Assembly: GCF_003751505.1 (NCBI RefSeq)
Contig: NZ_RJVB01000007.1
Span: 186,001 to 250,000 of the forward strand
DNA: 64,000 nt
Reading direction: 5' to 3'
Origin: Erwinia sp. JUb26
Lineage (GTDB): Bacteria; Pseudomonadota; Gammaproteobacteria; Enterobacterales; Enterobacteriaceae
Part shown: one piece after another, positions 8,856 through 18,835 of the stretch
How the letters are laid out: each line of letters starts with the position of its first letter
How positions within the stretch are numbered: position 1 is the stretch's first letter
Position numbers and translations under genes: made by a program
The notes under the pieces: model-generated
Databases searched by the model: none
Told to the model about the DNA's origin: nothing
Seen by the model: the letters and a program-made list of their open reading frames with translations, nothing else

Positions 8856-9460
8856 TGCAAACCAGCCCGCTCCTTGAAGCATTAATGGAGTCGCTGCGCT
8901 GCCTGCCGGGCGTTGGGCCAAAATCGGCCCAACGCATGGCTTTTCAGCTGCTACAGCGCGATCGCAGCGGCGGTATGCGTCTGGCGCAGGCGTTGACCCG
9001 CGCGATGTCCGAAATCGGACACTGTGCGGACTGCCGGACTTTCACCGAGCAGGAGATCTGCACCATCTGCGCGAACCCGCGTCGCCAGCAGAACGGCCAG
9101 ATCTGCGTGGTGGAGAGCCCGGCGGATATCCATGCCATCGAACAGACCGGGCAGTTTTCCGGCCGTTACTTTGTGCTGATGGGCCACCTTTCCCCGCTGG
9201 ACGGTATCGGACCGGGAGATATCGGCCTGGATCGTCTGGAGCAGCGACTGGAAAAAGAAACCATTCAGGAAGTGATCCTCGCCACCAATCCGACGGTAGA
9301 AGGCGAGGCCACCGCCAACTACATTGCCAGCCTGTGTGAACAGTATGGCGTGGAGGCCAGCCGCATCGCTCACGGCGTGCCGGTCGGCGGTGAACTGGAA
9401 ATGGTGGACGGTACCACGCTGTCCCACTCCCTGGCCGGACGCCACAAGATTAAATTCTGA
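8855..9460 (+). CDS. recR: Recombination mediator RecR
   Basis: The 201-residue product has the length of E. coli RecR. It has an N-terminal helix-hairpin-helix region ([15 protein letters not shown]), a four-cysteine zinc finger at C57, C60, C69 and C72, and a TOPRIM domain starting [14 protein letters not shown]. RecR acts with RecF and RecO to load RecA on SSB-covered gaps. It is translationally coupled to ybaB. A palindrome follows the stop and runs into the heat-shock promoter of htpG. Confidence 0.97.
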   Translation: MQTSPLLEALMESLRCLPGVGPKSAQRMAFQLLQRDRSGGMRLAQALTRAMSEIGHCADCRTFTEQEICTICANPRRQQNGQICVVESPADIHAIEQTGQFSGRYFVLMGHLSPLDGIGPGDIGLDRLEQRLEKETIQEVILATNPTVEGEATANYIASLCEQYGVEASRIAHGVPVGGELEMVDGTTLSHSLAGRHKIKF

Positions 9461-9469
9461 CCATTCAAA

Positions 9470-9489
9470 CGGCACGAATTTTCGTGCCG
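9470..9489. terminator. Hairpin after recR
   Basis: CGGCACGA / TCGTGCCG with a 4-base loop lies 10 bases after the recR stop. No T-run follows. The flanks TTCAA and TTGAA extend the symmetry. Its 3' side abuts the -35 of the htpG sigma-32 promoter (9491), so it may both attenuate recR read-through and shape that promoter. Confidence 0.5.
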
Positions 9490-9490
9490 C

Positions 9491-9519
9491 CTTGAAAATC
9501 CTGCGCTTCTCCCCCATCT
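9491..9519 (+). promoter_or_regulatory. Sigma-32 heat-shock promoter of htpG
   Basis: CTTGAAA (9491-9497), a 14-base spacer and CCCCATCT (9512-9519) match the sigma-32 consensus exactly and resemble the E. coli htpG promoter. It lies 42 bases upstream of the htpG start, so htpG should be strongly heat-induced apart from the dnaX operon. Confidence 0.88.
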
Positions 9520-9560
9520 CTACCCTCAACGTTCATCAACCTGTTTTAGTTGAGGTAGCA

Positions 9561-11435
9561 ATGACCATGAAAGGACAAGAGACGCGTGGCTTCCAGTCAG
9601 AGGTGAAACAGCTTCTGCACCTGATGATCCACTCACTCTATTCAAACAAAGAAATCTTCCTGCGCGAGCTGATCTCTAACGCCTCGGACGCCGCCGATAA
9701 GCTGCGTTTCCGTGCATTATCGACCCCCGATCTGTACGAGGGTGACGGCGAACTGCGCGTGCGTGTTTCTGTCGACAAGGAAAACCGTACCCTGACGCTG
9801 AGCGATAACGGCATCGGTATGCGTCGTGACGAAGTCATTGAAAACCTGGGCACCATTGCCAAGTCCGGTACCAAATCCTTCCTTGAATCGCTGGGTTCTG
9901 ACCAGGCGAAAGACAGCCAGCTGATCGGCCAGTTTGGCGTGGGCTTCTACTCGGCGTTTATCGTCGCCGATAAAGTTTCCGTGCGCACCCGCGCTGCCGG
10001 TGCCGCCGCCGATGAAGGCGTATTCTGGGAGTCCGCTGGCGAAGGTGAATACACCATCGCGGACATCACTAAAGAGGATCGCGGTACCGAAATTACCCTG
10101 CACCTGCGTGAAGGCGAAGACGAGTTCCTGGATGCGTGGCGCGTGCGCAGCATCATCAGCAAATACTCCGACCATATCGCCCTGCCGGTTGAGATTGAAT
10201 CCCACAACGAAGAAGACGACACCACCAGCTGGGAAAAAATCAACAAGGCCCAGGCGCTGTGGACCCGCAGCAAGTCTGAAATCAGCGAAGACGAATACAA
10301 AGAGTTCTACAAGCACGTTGCCCACGACTTCACCGACCCGCTGACCTGGAGCCACAACCACGTGGAAGGTAAGCAGGAATACACCAGCCTGCTGTACATT
10401 CCAGCCCAGGCGCCGTGGGATATGTGGAACCGCGATCACAAGCACGGCCTGAAGCTGTACGTACAGCGCGTATTCATCATGGATGACGCCGAGCAGTTTA
10501 TGCCGAACTATCTGCGCTTCGTGAAGGGGCTGATCGACTCCAACGATCTGCCGCTGAACGTCTCCCGTGAGATCCTGCAGGACAGCCGCATCACGCAGAC
10601 CCTGCGCAGTGCGCTGACTAAGCGTTCCCTGCAGATGCTGGAGAAAGTGGCGAAGGATGACGAAGAGAAGTATCAGAAATTCTGGCAGCAGTTCGGTCTG
10701 GCACTGAAAGAAGGCCCGGCGGAAGACAGCGCCAACATCGAGACCATCGCGAAACTGCTGCGCTTTGCTTCAACCAGCAGCGAAGGCCCGGCGCAAACCG
10801 TGTCGCTGGAAGACTACATCAGCCGCATGGTGGAAGGTCAGGAGAAGATTTACTTCATTACCGCCGACAGCTATGCCGCGGCGAAGAGCAGCCCGCACCT
10901 GGAACTGTTCCGTAAAAAAGGTATTGAAGTCCTGCTGCTCTCCGATCGCATCGACGAATGGATGATGAGCTACCTGACCGAGTTCGACGGCAAGCCGTTC
11001 CAGTCCGTCAGCAAAGCCGACGATGCGCTGAGCAAACTGGCCGACGAAGAAACCGAAGAGCAGAAGGAAGCCGAGAAGGCGCTGGAGCCGTTCGTTGAAC
11101 GTGTGAAAACGCTGCTGGGCGAGCGTGTGAAAGAAGTCCGTCTGACCCACCGTCTGACCGATACTCCGGCTATCGTCACCACCGATGCCAACGAAATGAG
11201 CACGCAGATGGCCAAGCTGTTTGCCGCTGCGGGCCAGGACGTGCCGGACGTGAAGTACCTGTTCGAGCTGAACCCGGATCACGCGCTGGTTAAACGCGCC
11301 GCCGATACCCAGGACGAAGCACGCTTCGCCGAGTGGATCGAGCTGCTGCTGGATCAGGCGCTGCTGGCCGAAAAAGGCTCGCTGGAGGATCCAAACCAGT
11401 TTATCCGCCGCATGAACCAGCTGCTGCTGGGCTAA
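9561..11435 (+). CDS. htpG: HtpG, bacterial Hsp90 chaperone
   Basis: From ATG 9561 the product has 624 residues, as in E. coli. It is a homodimeric ATP-dependent cytosolic chaperone that remodels clients with DnaK. The GHKL ATPase domain shows [14 protein letters not shown] (about 36-49), DNGIGM and the lid glycines GQFGVGFYS. The middle domain has the catalytic arginine region [12 protein letters not shown]. The C-terminal dimerisation domain ends [15 protein letters not shown] at 9552-9555 is better placed for this ATG than for the second ATG at 9567 (622 aa). It has its own heat-shock promoter and terminator. Confidence 0.97.
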   Translation: MTMKGQETRGFQSEVKQLLHLMIHSLYSNKEIFLRELISNASDAADKLRFRALSTPDLYEGDGELRVRVSVDKENRTLTLSDNGIGMRRDEVIENLGTIAKSGTKSFLESLGSDQAKDSQLIGQFGVGFYSAFIVADKVSVRTRAAGAAADEGVFWESAGEGEYTIADITKEDRGTEITLHLREGEDEFLDAWRVRSIISKYSDHIALPVEIESHNEEDDTTSWEKINKAQALWTRSKSEISEDEYKEFYKHVAHDFTDPLTWSHNHVEGKQEYTSLLYIPAQAPWDMWNRDHKHGLKLYVQRVFIMDDAEQFMPNYLRFVKGLIDSNDLPLNVSREILQDSRITQTLRSALTKRSLQMLEKVAKDDEEKYQKFWQQFGLALKEGPAEDSANIETIAKLLRFASTSSEGPAQTVSLEDYISRMVEGQEKIYFITADSYAAAKSSPHLELFRKKGIEVLLLSDRIDEWMMSYLTEFDGKPFQSVSKADDALSKLADEETEEQKEAEKALEPFVERVKTLLGERVKEVRLTHRLTDTPAIVTTDANEMSTQMAKLFAAAGQDVPDVKYLFELNPDHALVKRAADTQDEARFAEWIELLLDQALLAEKGSLEDPNQFIRRMNQLLLG

Positions 11436-11455
11436 TTACCGACGCGTAAGCTGAA

Positions 11456-11483
11456 AAGGGCCAGATAATCTGGCCCTTTTTTA
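11456..11483 (+). terminator. Rho-independent terminator of htpG
   Basis: An 11-bp perfect GC-rich stem (AAAGGGCCAGA / TCTGGCCCTTT) with a 3-base loop and a T-run lies just after htpG. The upstream AAAA could also help stop the convergent LysR gene ending at 11505. Confidence 0.9.
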
Positions 11484-11504
11484 TGCCTCAATATCCCGCC
11501 CGGT

Positions 11505-12380
11505 TCAGACGCCGCCGGATGCTTCTTCCAGCAGCCAGCGGCGGAACAGAGCGATCTCCTGCTCCTCGCGGCGGGTCTCTTTCACCATCATCCAGGTGGC
11601 GCGATCCACCTCGGCAAAGCCCAGCGGCGCAATCAGCGATCCTTCCTGAATCTCTTTTCTCACCAGAATTTGCGGCGTCATGATAATGCCCATGCCGCTG
11701 CGTGCGGCCTGGATTGCCAGCGTCAGATTATCGAAGTGGCGTCCGGCCCAGAAATCGCCGCGTGCCCCGGTCTTTTTTGCCCACTCAGCCCAGGCGTGCA
11801 GCTTGGTATCGGCATGCAGCAGCGGCAGGGTGGCGAAGTCAGTTTCATAGGTGAAGCGGTTGGCGAACTCCGGCGAACAGACCGGACCAATGTAATCAAC
11901 GGTGATCAGCGTGGCGGCGATATCGTCGCCAACCGGCTGCTCATGGCTGACGATCAGCAGATCGCAGTGTTCGTTACGTACGCGCTCAATGTCGACATGG
12001 GTCTGGAAGGTCAGGGCGATCTCGGCGTGGCGGCTGGTAAAACGGCTGATCCGCGGGATCAGCCACTGGGCAAGAAAACTGGGGGCGCAGGAAATCGTCA
12101 GGCTGTGCAGATTGCGCGCGCGGATCTTTTCACAGGTTGATTCAATCTCGCCGAAGGTTTGTATACAGCAGACCTTCAGCCGCTCGCCGTCCGAGGTCAA
12201 CTGGACCCGGCCGCCAACCCGCAGAAACAACGGCTTATCTAACCACTCTTCCAGAAGTTTGATTTGATGGCTGACCGCGCTATGCGTCACGTGCAGTGAT
12301 TGTGCAGCAAGGCTAAAGCTTTGATGCAGCGCTGCCTGATGGAAATAGCGCAGGGCGCGCAGTGAAGGTAGTCCGGACAT
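11505..12380 (-). CDS. LysR-family transcriptional regulator (GcvA-like)
   Basis: This 291-residue LysR-type regulator has an N-terminal winged helix-turn-helix (about residues 5-64; SFSLAAQSLHVTHSAVSHQI) and a periplasmic-binding-protein-like effector domain. The beginning MSGLPSLRALRYFHQAALHQSF is of the GcvA/AmpR type. It diverges across a 204-bp gap from the PP-loop/Nudix/PLP/EamA operon and probably controls it. Both lie between htpG and adk, which are adjacent in E. coli, so regulator and operon look like one acquired unit. The effector is unknown. Confidence 0.85.
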   Translation of the reverse strand: MSGLPSLRALRYFHQAALHQSFSLAAQSLHVTHSAVSHQIKLLEEWLDKPLFLRVGGRVQLTSDGERLKVCCIQTFGEIESTCEKIRARNLHSLTISCAPSFLAQWLIPRISRFTSRHAEIALTFQTHVDIERVRNEHCDLLIVSHEQPVGDDIAATLITVDYIGPVCSPEFANRFTYETDFATLPLLHADTKLHAWAEWAKKTGARGDFWAGRHFDNLTLAIQAARSGMGIIMTPQILVRKEIQEGSLIAPLGFAEVDRATWMMVKETRREEQEIALFRRWLLEEASGGV

Positions 12381-12518
12381 GGCCCCATCCGTTAGAAAAT
12401 CTCACATCCAGTGTCTGTTTATATCATTTTAAAGTCCAGCCGAATTTACCTACTCTGACCCCGGAGTCATCAACAGGCCCGTTGCCCTGTGAGGATATTT
12501 TCTCTTTTAACTCCATAG

Positions 12519-13289
<771 letters not shown>

Positions 13290-13303
13290 GTTAAACCGCT
13301 AAT

Positions 13304-13331
13304 CGTGGCGTAACCGGCGGGTTACGCCACG
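13304..13331 (+). promoter_or_regulatory. Intercistronic hairpin before the Nudix gene
   Basis: A 12-bp perfect stem (CGTGGCGTAACC / GGTTACGCCACG) with a GGCG loop fills the 53-bp gap between the PP-loop and Nudix genes. The Nudix Shine-Dalgarno CGGAG follows immediately. There is no T-run, so a role in mRNA stability, partial termination or setting protein ratios is more likely than full termination. Confidence 0.6.
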
Positions 13332-13342
13332 CGGAGTTTGCC

Positions 13343-13741
13343 ATGAAAGTTATCGTTAAATGCGCAGCCATTATCATCAATCAACGCTCGCTGTTGCTGA
13401 CGCGTAAACGCGGTACCAGCATCTTTATTTCCCCCGGCGGCAAGCCGATGGCTGGGGAAGATCACCTCAGCTGTCTGAAAAGAGAACTTCAGGAAGAGCT
13501 GGGCGTCCAGGTCAAAGCCTTCCGCCCGTTTGGCCTGTTCCACGGCCGGGCCGAATTTGAACAAACGGCGATTGAAAATCACGTTTATCACGTCGAAATC
13601 AGCGGGCAGCCGCGCGCGGGTTCTGAGATTGAAGAAATTGCCTGGGTGAACTACCGCCTGCCTCCCTGCGAGATCGCCGTGGGTTCAATATTCCGCGATA
13701 ACGTGATGCCGCTTCTTTTCCAGCAAGAGTTAATTAATTAA
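13343..13741 (+). CDS. Nudix hydrolase (YcfB-type candidate)
   Basis: The 132-residue protein is a single Nudix domain. The box reads G33-x5-E39-x7-R47-E-x-x-E-E-L-G, complete with the metal-binding glutamates. Nudix enzymes hydrolyse nucleoside diphosphates linked to another group, so in this operon it may convert a nucleotide intermediate or product. Its TAA stop overlaps the start of the next gene by one base, indicating coupling. The exact substrate is unknown. Confidence 0.85.
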   Translation: MKVIVKCAAIIINQRSLLLTRKRGTSIFISPGGKPMAGEDHLSCLKRELQEELGVQVKAFRPFGLFHGRAEFEQTAIENHVYHVEISGQPRAGSEIEEIAWVNYRLPPCEIAVGSIFRDNVMPLLFQQELIN

Positions 13742-14616
13742 TGGATACCTCCTCACTCTCCCTTCAGTTACAGCAGGTCCACGGCGACCAGTTTTATAAG
13801 CGAGCGCGTATGCTGAGAGATGAACTCCGCGAAGAACTGACCCACGTCTACGGACTGGAAAAGTACGAGTTATTCTTTATCCAGTCGGTGCGGGTCGGGC
13901 TGGTGATCCTGTCCCATCTGTTTCACAAGCAGGAAACCACCCTGTGCCTGGCGCGGCATTCCCACTATCAGCCGGTCAGCGAGCTGTTTAACTTCCCCAA
14001 TACCCATTTTACCGGGCCGGGAGCGGTGCCGATTATCACCCACGTCAATCCCTACACCGCCGAAGTTAACGCCCTGAAGGGCAGTAAGGGCAAAGGCGTT
14101 GTCGATGCCTCCCACAGCTTCGCGACCTGCCGCCATGCGGAACTGATCGCCGACAGCTCGATATTCGTTGCCCCGCTGCACAAGCATGCCTCTTTGACTA
14201 TCGGGCTGGCGATCATTGCCCTGCGTCCGGAAGACTTCAGCACTCTGATGCGCAGTGAACTGCTGCTGTTTGAGGAATCCACCGCGTCGGATAAACCGCT
14301 GACCGAGGCGCTGGACAATCTCCGCAGCCCCGACTGGCAGCCGTTTAATATGGCCAGCGTCGGCGCCATCAGCCTGAAAGACGTGGGCGGGATGGATTTT
14401 GATTCGATCGGTGAGGCGGGTGGACCGTTTAGCTGCTTTAACGTGCCGCCACTCAGCGAAGCCCTGAAGCAGCAGGTGAAAGCGGCCGGTGCGAGCTATT
14501 TCGAGCAGACCGGCACGCTGCGGCTCTCCAGCTGGGCGCGCGGTGATGGCAGCCAGTCGATCGATATGACGGATGAAACAGAACAACAACTACGCGCCCT
14601 GTGGGAGGGGAAATGA
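13741..14616 (+). CDS. Class-V aminotransferase-like PLP-fold protein (YcfC-type candidate)
   Basis: The 291-residue protein is shorter than usual class-V enzymes (about 370-400). It keeps their core pattern: V-D122-ASHS, where the Asp would contact the PLP ring nitrogen, then FVAPLHK148H, where K148 is the likely PLP lysine. A typical strand, [10 protein letters not shown], follows. Class-V enzymes include cysteine desulfurases, so it could supply sulfur to the PP-loop partner. C130 and other cysteines are possible persulfide carriers, but the desulfurase loop is not obvious. It overlaps the next gene as ATGA. I would otherwise call it a conserved protein of unknown function. Confidence 0.6.
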   Translation: MDTSSLSLQLQQVHGDQFYKRARMLRDELREELTHVYGLEKYELFFIQSVRVGLVILSHLFHKQETTLCLARHSHYQPVSELFNFPNTHFTGPGAVPIITHVNPYTAEVNALKGSKGKGVVDASHSFATCRHAELIADSSIFVAPLHKHASLTIGLAIIALRPEDFSTLMRSELLLFEESTASDKPLTEALDNLRSPDWQPFNMASVGAISLKDVGGMDFDSIGEAGGPFSCFNVPPLSEALKQQVKAAGASYFEQTGTLRLSSWARGDGSQSIDMTDETEQQLRALWEGK

Positions 14617-15515
14617 AAAACGCACTGCCGGTGAATGGCAACCTGATTGGCATTATGGGTGGCATTATTCTCAGCACCGATTCGGTGTTTATCCGCATGA
14701 TGGGCATCGAAAATTCGTGGCTGATCGTTGTGCTGCGCGGCATCTTTATGTGGGGCACGTGTCTGCTGGTCTGGCTACTATGGCGGAAAAGTCGTTCAAC
14801 GTTAGGCACCCCCTGGCTGACCCAGGATAATGCGCTGTCGACGCTGTTTTTCTGCATTTCCTCGGCCTGTTTCGTCAATGCGCTGAACCGCGGCAGCGTG
14901 GCGACGGTGCTGGTGATCATCTCCTCTACGCCGTTTATTTCGTCGCTGATTTCCCGTCTGTTCTTTAAGATGCGCATCGACCGCAGCGTGATGCTGGCAT
15001 CGCTGGCGGGCATTATCGGCGTGGCGGTGGTGATGTCCGGCCGCAGTGAGGGCCATAGCGGCATTGCCAACCTTTACGCGCTGGGGACGGCATTCTCCAT
15101 GGCACTGGCCTTTATTTTTACCTCGCGCGTGAGCGGCGGGACGGCCGGGCTGCCTTCGCTGGGAGCGATACTGGCTTCGGTGGTGATTGCGCTGTGGTCC
15201 GGCACCGATCTCCTCGAAAGTCTGAAAATGCTGACGCCCGCGCAGTATGGCTGGTCGGTTGCCGAAGGCGCGCTGATTATGCCGCTGGCAATGGGATTGA
15301 TCACATTATCGACCCGTTTTGTTTCTCCGGCCAATGCCGGGCTGTTTCTCCTGCTTGAGACGGCATTGGCTCCGCTATGGATGTATCTGTTTATGGATGA
15401 AATCCCTACTATTCATGCAGTTATTGGCGGGGCGGTCATTATTATGGCGGTGGTGTCCCAGACCGTTTATGCCCGTCGCCGGGTGGATGTACAACGCTAC
15501 GCGGATGCAGGATAG
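14613..15515 (+). CDS. EamA/DMT-family transporter (YcfD-type candidate)
   Basis: The 300-residue protein has ten hydrophobic segments in two EamA halves, for example [20 protein letters not shown] near the N-terminus and [20 protein letters not shown] near the C-terminus. DMT carriers commonly export small metabolites, amino acids or purines. ATG 14613 overlaps the stop of the previous gene and is preceded by GGGAGGGG, so this start is better than the GTG four codons upstream. As last gene of the operon it probably exports the product and gives the producer self-protection. This is inferred from context. Confidence 0.85.
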   Translation: MKNALPVNGNLIGIMGGIILSTDSVFIRMMGIENSWLIVVLRGIFMWGTCLLVWLLWRKSRSTLGTPWLTQDNALSTLFFCISSACFVNALNRGSVATVLVIISSTPFISSLISRLFFKMRIDRSVMLASLAGIIGVAVVMSGRSEGHSGIANLYALGTAFSMALAFIFTSRVSGGTAGLPSLGAILASVVIALWSGTDLLESLKMLTPAQYGWSVAEGALIMPLAMGLITLSTRFVSPANAGLFLLLETALAPLWMYLFMDEIPTIHAVIGGAVIIMAVVSQTVYARRRVDVQRYADAG

Positions 15516-15585
15516 CCGCGCGCTTCCTTGTGGTGGGCGGGCCATTAATGGTATGTTCATACACTTGGATAAAGTAAACATATAA

Positions 15586-16254
<669 letters not shown>

Positions 16255-16259
16255 GTCTG

Positions 16260-16289
16260 AAAGGGGTCGGATAATTCTGGTCCCCTTTT
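16260..16289 (+). terminator. Probable terminator of adk
   Basis: A 7-bp stem AAAGGGG / CCCCTTT closes an interior loop of 15 bases and is followed by T4. It lies just after the adk stop and before the hemH leader. The stem is modest and interrupted, so termination may be partial. Confidence 0.6.
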
Positions 16290-16372
16290 ACAGCAATTGG
16301 TTTTTCCCCCGCTATTTTCCGTTAGAATGAGTCTCGTTTTCATCTCCGCTGATGCCATCAAAAGGAATAACA

Positions 16373-17332
16373 ATGAGGCAAGATAAGCCAGGCGTACTGC
16401 TGGTCAATTTAGGCACACCAGATGCTCCGACCACATCCGCAGTAAAACGATATCTTAAGCAGTTCCTCAGTGATAAACGCGTGGTTGATACGCCGCGCTG
16501 GCTGTGGTGGCCGATTCTGAATCTGGGTATCCTGCCGATTCGATCGCCGCGCGTAGCAAAACTTTATGCTTCCGTCTGGACCGACGAAGGCTCGCCGCTG
16601 CTGGTGTTCAGCAAGCGTCAGCGCGATGCGCTGGCGGCGAAACTCGATATTCCGGTCGCGCTGGGGATGAGCTACGGCAATCCCAGCCTGAAAAGCGCCG
16701 TTGACGATCTGATGGCGCAGGGCGTGAATAAGCTGATCGTTCTGCCGCTGTATCCGCAGTTCTCCTGCTCGACGGTGGCCTCGGTGTGGGACGGCCTCAG
16801 CAGCGTGTTTGCCGGCTACCGCAGCCTGCCAACGGTGCATTTTATTCGCGACTATGCCGATCATCCGGCCTATATCGCCGCGCTGAAGGCGTCAGTCGAG
16901 CGTTCTTTCGCGCAGCACGGTAAGCCGGATTTGCTGGTCACTTCGTTCCACGGCATTCCGCAGCGCTTTGCGGATGAAGGTGACGACTATCCGCAGCGCT
17001 GCTACGACACCTTTAACGGGCTGAAAGCCTCGTTGGGTCTGAGTGACAGCGAAGCCATGCTGACCTTCCAGTCGCGCTTTGGCCGCGAGCCCTGGCTGAC
17101 GCCGTACACCGATGAAACCATGCAAGGTCTGCCCGCCAAGGGCGTGAAGCACGTGCAGGTGATGAGCCCGGGCTTCTCTGCCGACTGCCTTGAAACGCTG
17201 GAAGAGATCAACGAACAGAACCGTGAATTCTTCCTGCACGCGGGCGGCACGCGGTTTGAGTACATCCCTGCGCTGAACGACGATGAAGCGCATATCGCCA
17301 TGATGCTGGAACTGGTTAATCAGTACCGCTAA
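16373..17332 (+). CDS. hemH: Ferrochelatase
   Basis: HemH inserts ferrous iron into protoporphyrin IX, the last step of haem synthesis. From ATG 16373, preceded by AAAGGAA, the protein has 319 residues (E. coli 320) and starts [19 protein letters not shown]. The active-site histidine region [17 protein letters not shown] and the C-terminal [14 protein letters not shown] are intact. There is no C-terminal Fe-S cluster extension, as in other enterobacteria. A strong hairpin follows. Confidence 0.97.
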   Translation: MRQDKPGVLLVNLGTPDAPTTSAVKRYLKQFLSDKRVVDTPRWLWWPILNLGILPIRSPRVAKLYASVWTDEGSPLLVFSKRQRDALAAKLDIPVALGMSYGNPSLKSAVDDLMAQGVNKLIVLPLYPQFSCSTVASVWDGLSSVFAGYRSLPTVHFIRDYADHPAYIAALKASVERSFAQHGKPDLLVTSFHGIPQRFADEGDDYPQRCYDTFNGLKASLGLSDSEAMLTFQSRFGREPWLTPYTDETMQGLPAKGVKHVQVMSPGFSADCLETLEEINEQNREFFLHAGGTRFEYIPALNDDEAHIAMMLELVNQYR

Positions 17333-17338
17333 CTGAGC

Positions 17339-17368
17339 AGGCGATCGGCCGTTCAGTGCCGATCGCCT
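17339..17368 (+). terminator. Hairpin after hemH
   Basis: An 11-bp perfect stem (AGGCGATCGGC / GCCGATCGCCT) with an 8-base loop starts 7 bases after the hemH stop. Only weak T content follows, so it may act as a terminator or a 3' stabiliser. Confidence 0.6.
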
Positions 17369-17422
17369 CGTTGCGCAAATATGCTATGATTGCGGCCTGC
17401 TTCCCCTTCTGGTCCTGCAATT

Positions 17423-18727
17423 ATGAAATTCCCCGGTAAACGTAAATCCAAACACTATTTCCCCGTCAGCGCGCGCGATCCGCTGTTACAGGTCGCTGAG
17501 CCGGAAAATGAGGCGGCAAATAGCTGGATAGTGGGCATTGACCAGATCCTTGTCGATATTGAAGCCAAAGTGGATGATGACTTTGTGCACCGCTACGGCC
17601 TCAGCGTCGGTCATTCGCTGGTGATTGAAGATGATGTGGCGCAGTCGCTGTATGAAGAGCTGATGCGCGATAATCTGATCACCCATCAGTTTGCCGGTGG
17701 CACCATTGGCAACACGCTGCACAACTATTCCGTTCTGGCCGACGACCGCTCCGTGCTGCTGGGCGTGATGTGCAACCACATCCAGATTGGCAGCTATGCT
17801 TACCGCTACCTGTGCCATACCTCCAGCCGCACCGACCTGAACTATCTGCAGGGCGTTGACGGCGCGATTGGCCGCTGCTTCACGCTGGTGGGCGATAACG
17901 GCGAACGCACCTTTGCCATCAGTCCGGGCATGATGAACCAACTGCGTGCGGAAAGCGTGCCGGAAGAGGTGATTGCGGGCTCATCGGCGCTGGTGCTGAC
18001 CTCCTATCTGGTGCGCTGTAAGCCGGGTGAGCCGATGCCGGAAGCGACCATGCAGGCCATCCACTATGCCAAAAAGCATAACGTGCCGGTGGTGCTGACG
18101 CTGGGTACCAAATACGTCATTGCCGATAATCCGCAGTTCTGGCGCGACTTTATGCGCGATCACGTGTCGATCGTGGCGATGAATGAAGACGAGGCCTTTG
18201 AGCTGACCGGCGAGAGCGATCCGCTCCAGGCCTCGAATATTGCCCTTGACTGGGTGGATCTGGTGCTGTGCACAGCCGGACCGAACGGTCTGTATATGGC
18301 CGGGTTCACGGAGGAAGAGGGCAAGCGCACCACCCGCCATCCGCTGCTGCCCGGTGCTATCCCGGAATTTAACCAGTACGAGTTCAGCCGCGCCATGCGC
18401 CATCAGGACTGCACCGTCCCGCTGCGGATTTTCTCCCATATCGCACCTTATATGGGTGGGCCGGAAAAAATCATGAACACTAACGGTGCGGGTGACGGCG
18501 CGCTGGCGGCGCTGCTGCACGATATTACCGCCAACAACTTCCACCGCAGCAACGTGCCCAACTCCAGTAAACACGGGCGCAGCTATCTGACCTACTCCTC
18601 GCTGGCGCAGGTGTGTAAGTACGCTAACCGCGTCAGCTATCAGGTGCTGAACCAGCATTCACCGCGCCTGTCGCGTGGTCTGCCGGAGCGGGAAGACAGC
18701 CTGGAAGAGTCTTACTGGGAACGTTGA
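17423..18727 (+). CDS. gsk: Inosine-guanosine kinase
   Basis: Gsk phosphorylates inosine and guanosine in purine salvage. From ATG 17423 it has 434 residues, exactly the E. coli length, and begins MKFPGKRKSKHYFPVSARDP. It is a PfkB/ribokinase-fold sugar kinase. The C-terminal NTNGAGDGALAALLHD is the anion-hole motif with the catalytic aspartate. The upstream in-frame extension has no ribosome-binding site and is rejected. It converges with ybaL across a shared hairpin. Confidence 0.97.
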   Translation: MKFPGKRKSKHYFPVSARDPLLQVAEPENEAANSWIVGIDQILVDIEAKVDDDFVHRYGLSVGHSLVIEDDVAQSLYEELMRDNLITHQFAGGTIGNTLHNYSVLADDRSVLLGVMCNHIQIGSYAYRYLCHTSSRTDLNYLQGVDGAIGRCFTLVGDNGERTFAISPGMMNQLRAESVPEEVIAGSSALVLTSYLVRCKPGEPMPEATMQAIHYAKKHNVPVVLTLGTKYVIADNPQFWRDFMRDHVSIVAMNEDEAFELTGESDPLQASNIALDWVDLVLCTAGPNGLYMAGFTEEEGKRTTRHPLLPGAIPEFNQYEFSRAMRHQDCTVPLRIFSHIAPYMGGPEKIMNTNGAGDGALAALLHDITANNFHRSNVPNSSKHGRSYLTYSSLAQVCKYANRVSYQVLNQHSPRLSRGLPEREDSLEESYWER

Positions 18728-18795
18728 TGCGGGGATAGGAAAAGCAGGGAAGGTTAAATCAGCCGATCTGCCCTCTCTGGCGTTGAGCCGATGGG

Positions 18796-18830
18796 ATAAA
18801 AAAGGGACGATGTGAATCGTCCCTTATTAC
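18796..18830. terminator. Bidirectional terminator between gsk and ybaL
   Basis: AAGGGACGAT / ATCGTCCCTT with a GTGA loop. Read on the minus strand it ends in a run of six T, which makes it a good terminator for ybaL. On the plus strand TTATT follows, weaker for gsk. Confidence 0.85.
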
Positions 18831-18835
18831 GGGCA

